Part shown: one piece after another, positions 17,735 to 20,752 of the stretch | Position numbering within the stretch: position 1 is the first letter of the stretch | Layout of the letters: every line of letters starts with the position of its first letter | Origin: a virus | DNA length: 20,752 nt | IMG/VR virus record: IMGVR_UViG_3300037847_002393 | Location: 19,610 to 40,361 of that record | Strand: one strand, 5' to 3' | Program-made: the position numbers and the translations under genes | The notes under the pieces: generated by a model | Databases searched by the model: none | Told to the model about the DNA's origin: nothing | What the model saw: only the letters and a program-made list of their open reading frames with translations

Positions 17735-19662
17735 TAACTTCTCCTAAATACAAAAGCTGCCATACTAGCTATTCTAGTCAGAATAACAGGCACTACAACT
17801 TCTTGTGCTTTTTCCTTTTGGTCTTGGGTCATATCATCACCAATACTTGTAAGGTTTATTTCTTGTATATCTATATCCACCAAAACTTCTATAGGATTTT
17901 CAACAAATGTTTCAAACTGTACCTCTGTTACTACGTCAGCAAGTGTATAGTTTTCTACATCTGCATTTTCTACTGCACGTTCTACGTATTCTTCTACTGC
18001 TTCAGCTACTACTTCATCTGATTTAATAGCTTCTGCAACGATAGCAACATCTTTAGTTTCAACTTGTAGTACCTCAGCAACAACCTCAACTTGTTCCTCT
18101 GTAAGTTCCTCAACATCTTCTATAGCCTCCTCTACTATTGCTTGTACAACTTCTTGCACTTCTTCAGATACTTGTTCCAAGTTTTGTACACCGACATCTT
18201 GTACTTCTTCTAAAACTTCTATAACTTCTTCAGTTTCTAATTCTTCAACATATTCTTCAATAACTTCAGCAACTTCTTCTTGTGACAAATCTTCTTCTAC
18301 TACAGGTATATCTACAATTTCTTCAATGATTTCTTCAACTTCAACAAGTTCTTCAACGATTTCTTCCTCAGAAAGTTCTTCTGCAAGTTTCTTCTTAACA
18401 TCTTCCTGTATTGGCTCAACCAAAACTTCCTCATCAATTTCTTCATCTTCCACCACAATAACAATGTCATCTTCTAAATCCTCCTCCTCAACAATAACCA
18501 CGATAATATCATCAGGTATATTATCAAGAATAATTTCTTCTTCTACAATCTCTATAATTTCTAATGTATCTTCTATTTCTTGTATTACATCTACAAATTC
18601 TTCTAGTTCTTCTTCAGATAAATCTTCAAGAATAATAACGCTATCTTCAAGCTCCTCTAATATAAGTAATTCTTCTTCAGCGTCTTTTTGTTCTTGAATT
18701 AAACGTTCTTCTTCAGCTTTAATCTCAGCTTCAATAATAGCTATTTCTTCTTCTGTGAGTTCAATAATTTCTTCTTCAACAATTTCCTCTGTGAGGGTGT
18801 CATCTTCAAGTATTTCTGTGTCCAACTCATCATTTAATTCTTCGGTTTTGACAATATCAACAACAACATCAGGTACGTCAGAGCAATCCCCAGGTTGATA
18901 GCCAAACCAATCTCCACTTTCTACGGCTTCCAAATATTGTTTATACGATAAAGGGTTATTCGGGTGTTCACACCCATTTTTATCCCAAGCCAAGTACGTA
19001 GTGATACCATCTTCGACCACATCTTTCGCCTTAGGTAACGTTGTCGTTGTTGTGGTGCTAGTAGTTGTTGTCGTACTAGATGTCGTTGTAGTAGGTACAT
19101 TATCATACTTATAGTATATATTATCTATTAAGTACCAGTCAGGATTTTCTCCTGTTAATCCATCAATAACTATCTCTGTAATAAAAGTATCTACACCTTC
19201 AGCTACTGTCCAAGACTTTGACATAACAGTTGTATAATCTGTGTGTTGCTCTAATGTAAATGTTTCAGAAGCACCATTATCGTAGTAAACAGTTCCTGAT
19301 ATATTATCTACATCTGTAGCACCATATTGAAAACCTACCTCGTAAGGTTCGTTAGAAAATGCAATAGTAATACTATCTGCACTACCTCTTATACCCAATG
19401 CGTGTCTATTTAAACTAAAGTATTCTGAACCAAAACAATCTAAATCTTCTATACCTATACTACCTGCTGTGCTTGTGTTAGCACATTCAGGTGATGCAGT
19501 AGTGGCAGCAGTTACTTCTGTGTCATTACTGCCATACAATATATTTATATCAGTATTTATTTGTTGGTCATTAAAAGTTTCTGTTACTGTAGTTTCTTCT
19601 GCTATAGAATGTATAGGTACAGTTAGTAAAAGAACTGCAGTTAATACTACAAGTTTTTTCAC
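17734..19662 (-). CDS. Large secreted acidic protein with Thr linker (642 aa)
   Basis: No family recognised. Residues 1-21 are a Sec signal peptide (MKKLVVLTAVLLLTVPIHSIA). Residues 22-185 form a beta-rich domain with Cys60 and Cys76, resembling a carbohydrate-binding or lectin-like sandwich (WYLIDNIYYKYD end). Residues 191-208 are almost pure Thr/Ser. Residues 220-262 hold a small Cys/Trp domain (CEHPNNPLSY...GDWFGYQPGDC). Residues about 270-605 are an extreme Glu/Val/Ile repeat region, and residues 620-642 are hydrophobic with a final RRS, like a membrane anchor. The GTG start overlaps the upstream stop (GTGA). Thr linkers of this type are common in Acidimicrobiia. Possible roles: a surface-exposed receptor-blocking or adhesion protein; unproven. 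Confidence 0.8.
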   Translation of the reverse strand: MKKLVVLTAVLLLTVPIHSIAEETTVTETFNDQQINTDINILYGSNDTEVTAATTASPECANTSTAGSIGIEDLDCFGSEYFSLNRHALGIRGSADSITIAFSNEPYEVGFQYGATDVDNISGTVYYDNGASETFTLEQHTDYTTVMSKSWTVAEGVDTFITEIVIDGLTGENPDWYLIDNIYYKYDNVPTTTTSSTTTTTSTTTTTTLPKAKDVVEDGITTYLAWDKNGCEHPNNPLSYKQYLEAVESGDWFGYQPGDCSDVPDVVVDIVKTEELNDELDTEILEDDTLTEEIVEEEIIELTEEEIAIIEAEIKAEEERLIQEQKDAEEELLILEELEDSVIILEDLSEEELEEFVDVIQEIEDTLEIIEIVEEEIILDNIPDDIIVVIVEEEDLEDDIVIVVEDEEIDEEVLVEPIQEDVKKKLAEELSEEEIVEELVEVEEIIEEIVDIPVVEEDLSQEEVAEVIEEYVEELETEEVIEVLEEVQDVGVQNLEQVSEEVQEVVQAIVEEAIEDVEELTEEQVEVVAEVLQVETKDVAIVAEAIKSDEVVAEAVEEYVERAVENADVENYTLADVVTEVQFETFVENPIEVLVDIDIQEINLTSIGDDMTQDQKEKAQEVVVPVILTRIASMAAFVFRRS

Positions 19663-19865
19663 ATTAAGTTATTGATTAACACCACCAATGCCGAGATTGC
19701 AACTAACCAACCCGATAACTCTTGTCTTGATATTTTTTGATTAACTTTTTCGTGTAATTCATCTATGCGTTTGTTTATATCTTGTTGCCCTTCTAATATA
19801 AGATTTAACATTTCTTTTTGTGTAAATCCATTACCACTATGGGAGGTCATCATTAGTCCATTCAT
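19659..19865 (-). CDS. Coiled-coil protein with C-terminal membrane anchor (68 aa)
   Basis: MNGLMMTSHSGNGFTQKEML, then a coiled coil INKRIDELHEKVNQKIS and a C-terminal membrane helix WLVAISALVVLINNLM. The layout resembles XhlA-type hemolysin/holin-associated proteins. The start is ambiguous (19865 or the ATG at 19850); no strong SD is visible. It overlaps the 19837 gene and its stop overlaps the GTG of the 642-aa gene. Confidence 0.6.
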   Translation of the reverse strand: MNGLMMTSHSGNGFTQKEMLNLILEGQQDINKRIDELHEKVNQKISRQELSGWLVAISALVVLINNLM

Positions 19866-19986
19866 TGTCTAATTCAATAATAGTTTTAAATTGTTGATTA
19901 AAATTATTGTTATTTGCTAATTGTTTTATATATGATATAAAATCTCTAAAACAATAACCTAATACAAATACAATAATAAAATCCAT
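19837..19986 (-). CDS. Small membrane protein (49 aa)
   Basis: MDFIIVFVLGYCFRDFISYIKQ, then a polar Asn-rich and acidic tail (NNNNFNQQFKTIIELDNEWTNDDLP). The single N-terminal helix is short. No SD is seen; a promoter with TGC-TACAAT lies 7 nt upstream, so the transcript may begin at or near the ATG. Function unknown. Confidence 0.55.
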   Translation of the reverse strand: MDFIIVFVLGYCFRDFISYIKQLANNNNFNQQFKTIIELDNEWTNDDLP

Positions 19987-19993
19987 AAATTGG

Positions 19994-20023
19994 ATTGTAG
20001 CATATTATTCTATGAGTTCCCAA
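19994..20023 (-). promoter_or_regulatory. Internal late promoter
   Basis: Read leftward: TTGGGA (20018-20023), 18 nt, TACAAT (19994-19999) with the extended TGC in front. It lies between the fibre-associated gene and the 49-aa gene, so it could drive the membrane/lysis genes separately from the tail genes. Consensus-based only. Confidence 0.45.
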
Positions 20024-20409
20024 CCTTGTGAATTATCCGCTTGATATGCTTCTTCATTCCATTGATAAAAAGTTTCATCATCACCTGGATAAGGAATTGG
20101 AGGTGTCCATAACCAATTAGTTTCTTCACTTATTGTCCAACTAGCATACGGTTGGGGTGGATAAAATACATCATTAGTTGTATCGTAAGTATCACCTATT
20201 CCTGCATAGTTTCCTCTAAAAGGTGTACCACTATCAGTATGTGTATTACCTATGGTGTTGTAAGAAGTTCTTTTACAAGTCTGTGAATGAAAATTTCCGT
20301 ACCATTCTTCCCAATCTACTACCGCACCATCTCTTAGTTCATCTTCATTTTTACCTACAATAACTTGTGTTACTATATTGTTTTCATCTAAAAAAGCGTA
20401 ATGTGCCAT
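20005..20409 (-). CDS. Phage tail-fibre-associated conserved protein (134 aa)
   Basis: MAHYAFLDENNIVTQVIVGKNEDE, then TSYNT...RGNYAGIGDTYD...DVFYPPQPYASWTISEETNWLWTPPIPYPGDDETFYQWNEE. This is a common marine phage (including cyanophage) arrangement, found next to tail fibre or structural genes; the YAGIG.TYD, F.PP(Q/K)P and PYP...YQWNE blocks are the hallmarks. The exact role is unknown, possibly a fibre tip or chaperone. The start at 20409 is chosen because it overlaps the upstream stop (TAATG); 20418 would add MGI. Confidence 0.8.
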   Translation of the reverse strand: MAHYAFLDENNIVTQVIVGKNEDELRDGAVVDWEEWYGNFHSQTCKRTSYNTIGNTHTDSGTPFRGNYAGIGDTYDTTNDVFYPPQPYASWTISEETNWLWTPPIPYPGDDETFYQWNEEAYQADNSQGWELIE

Positions 20410-20752
20410 TATGCCCAACTCACATTATCAGAACCTGCAGTAAATGTAGTAACTTTAAAATCTCCATCTGTTGCAGTTGATGATGTTAAACTACCACCTA
20501 CAGTTATTGTAAAATCACTAGAATACCTTAATATAACTATTCCTGAACCACCTGCACCTGAAGAACCAGTTTGGTGAGCGCCACCGCCACCTCCACCTGT
20601 ATTAGCAGAACCTGCAGAAGCATTAGCATTACCATAAGAACCTGAAGCTCCACCACCTGAACCTCCACTTGAACTAGCACCTCCACCGCCTCCACCGCCA
20701 CCTCTTGTGACAGCAGAACCTGTAATAGATGAACTTAAACCATTTCCACCAT
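20409..20752 (-). CDS. Gly-rich tail fibre or adhesin C-terminus, cut by window edge
   Basis: The frame is open to the right edge and ends at the TAA at 20409-20411. The visible about 113 residues include glycine runs (RGGGGGGGGASSSGGSGGG and a second GGGGGG) and then AGGSGIVILRYSSDFTITVGG, which is the closing motif of the phage glycine-rich fibre domain (GSGIV[IL][RL]Y). Such domains form polyglycine-II helix bundles at receptor-binding tips. The upstream part and the start lie outside the window. Confidence 0.8.
   Translation of the reverse strand, partial: GGNGLSSSITGSAVTRGGGGGGGGASSSGGSGGGASGSYGNANASAGSANTGGGGGGAHQTGSSGAGGSGIVILRYSSDFTITVGGSLTSSTATDGDFKVTTFTAGSDNVSWA

Noticed and set aside
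18326-18697. Plus-strand Ser-rich frame of 123 codons
   Set aside because: Antisense shadow of the Glu-rich repeat (GAA/GAG read as TTC/TCT/TCA), with no start signal.

Overview
This window looks like part of a tailed double-stranded DNA phage genome. It is AT-rich and densely packed with short genes joined by 4-nt ATGA/TAATG-type stop-start overlaps. It carries a large terminase, tail-fibre-like and holin-like genes, a recombination/nuclease set and many phage-type microproteins. The sequence does not name the host. A long Thr linker in a secreted protein, two apparently leaderless genes and AT-rich composition would fit a low-GC marine actinobacterium, but this is only a guess.

Layout. (1) 1-1748, minus strand: large terminase subunit, running off the left edge, with its own promoter and a palindromic operator over the -10. 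(2) 1816-2446: a gene-free divergent control region. It has a plus-strand promoter followed by three operator- or iteron-like 16-mers at an exact 28-bp step. (3) 2447-5330, plus strand: tiny early genes, many encoding zinc-ribbon microproteins. They are punctuated by five copies of one hairpin (TTTAACCCCTTA...TAAGGGG-A-TTAAA) whose stems covary. (4) 5331-6410: one gene (5484-5786) embedded in about 700 nt of gene-free, strongly structured sequence. Its core is three tandem elements at 5829-6391, each closed by the same 21-bp stem with G-U and covarying pairs; one contains a tRNA-like T-arm. This is the best candidate for an undescribed element. (5) 6411-9369: an operon with a MoxR/CobS-like AAA+ ATPase and a 497-residue protein combining an HExxH metallopeptidase-like domain with a VWA (MIDAS) domain. 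(6) 9370-9595: a second structured intergenic region. (7) 9596-14215: metallophosphoesterase, Rad52-like annealing protein with a C-terminal zinc ribbon, two PD-(D/E)XK-like nucleases, a lytic transglycosylase-like enzyme, microproteins and an HNH endonuclease. (8) 14205-20752, minus strand: late genes read right to left. In that order they are a Gly-rich tail-fibre-like C-terminus, a fibre-associated protein, membrane/coiled-coil proteins, a large secreted acidic protein, a holin-like protein, Cys-rich micropeptides, a DUF5675-type L,D-transpeptidase-like enzyme, an r1t-holin-like protein and a run of very basic Lys-rich small proteins.

Working together: plus-strand early genes lie between minus-strand late genes on both sides, so the terminase and tail/lysis genes may belong to one late block on a circular or permuted map. 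Early functions are expressed from the divergent region at about 2.2 kb. Internal RNA structures and overlapping Shine-Dalgarno/stop-start junctions probably tune protein levels. The two transcription directions collide at 14205-14215, where the last genes overlap tail to tail.
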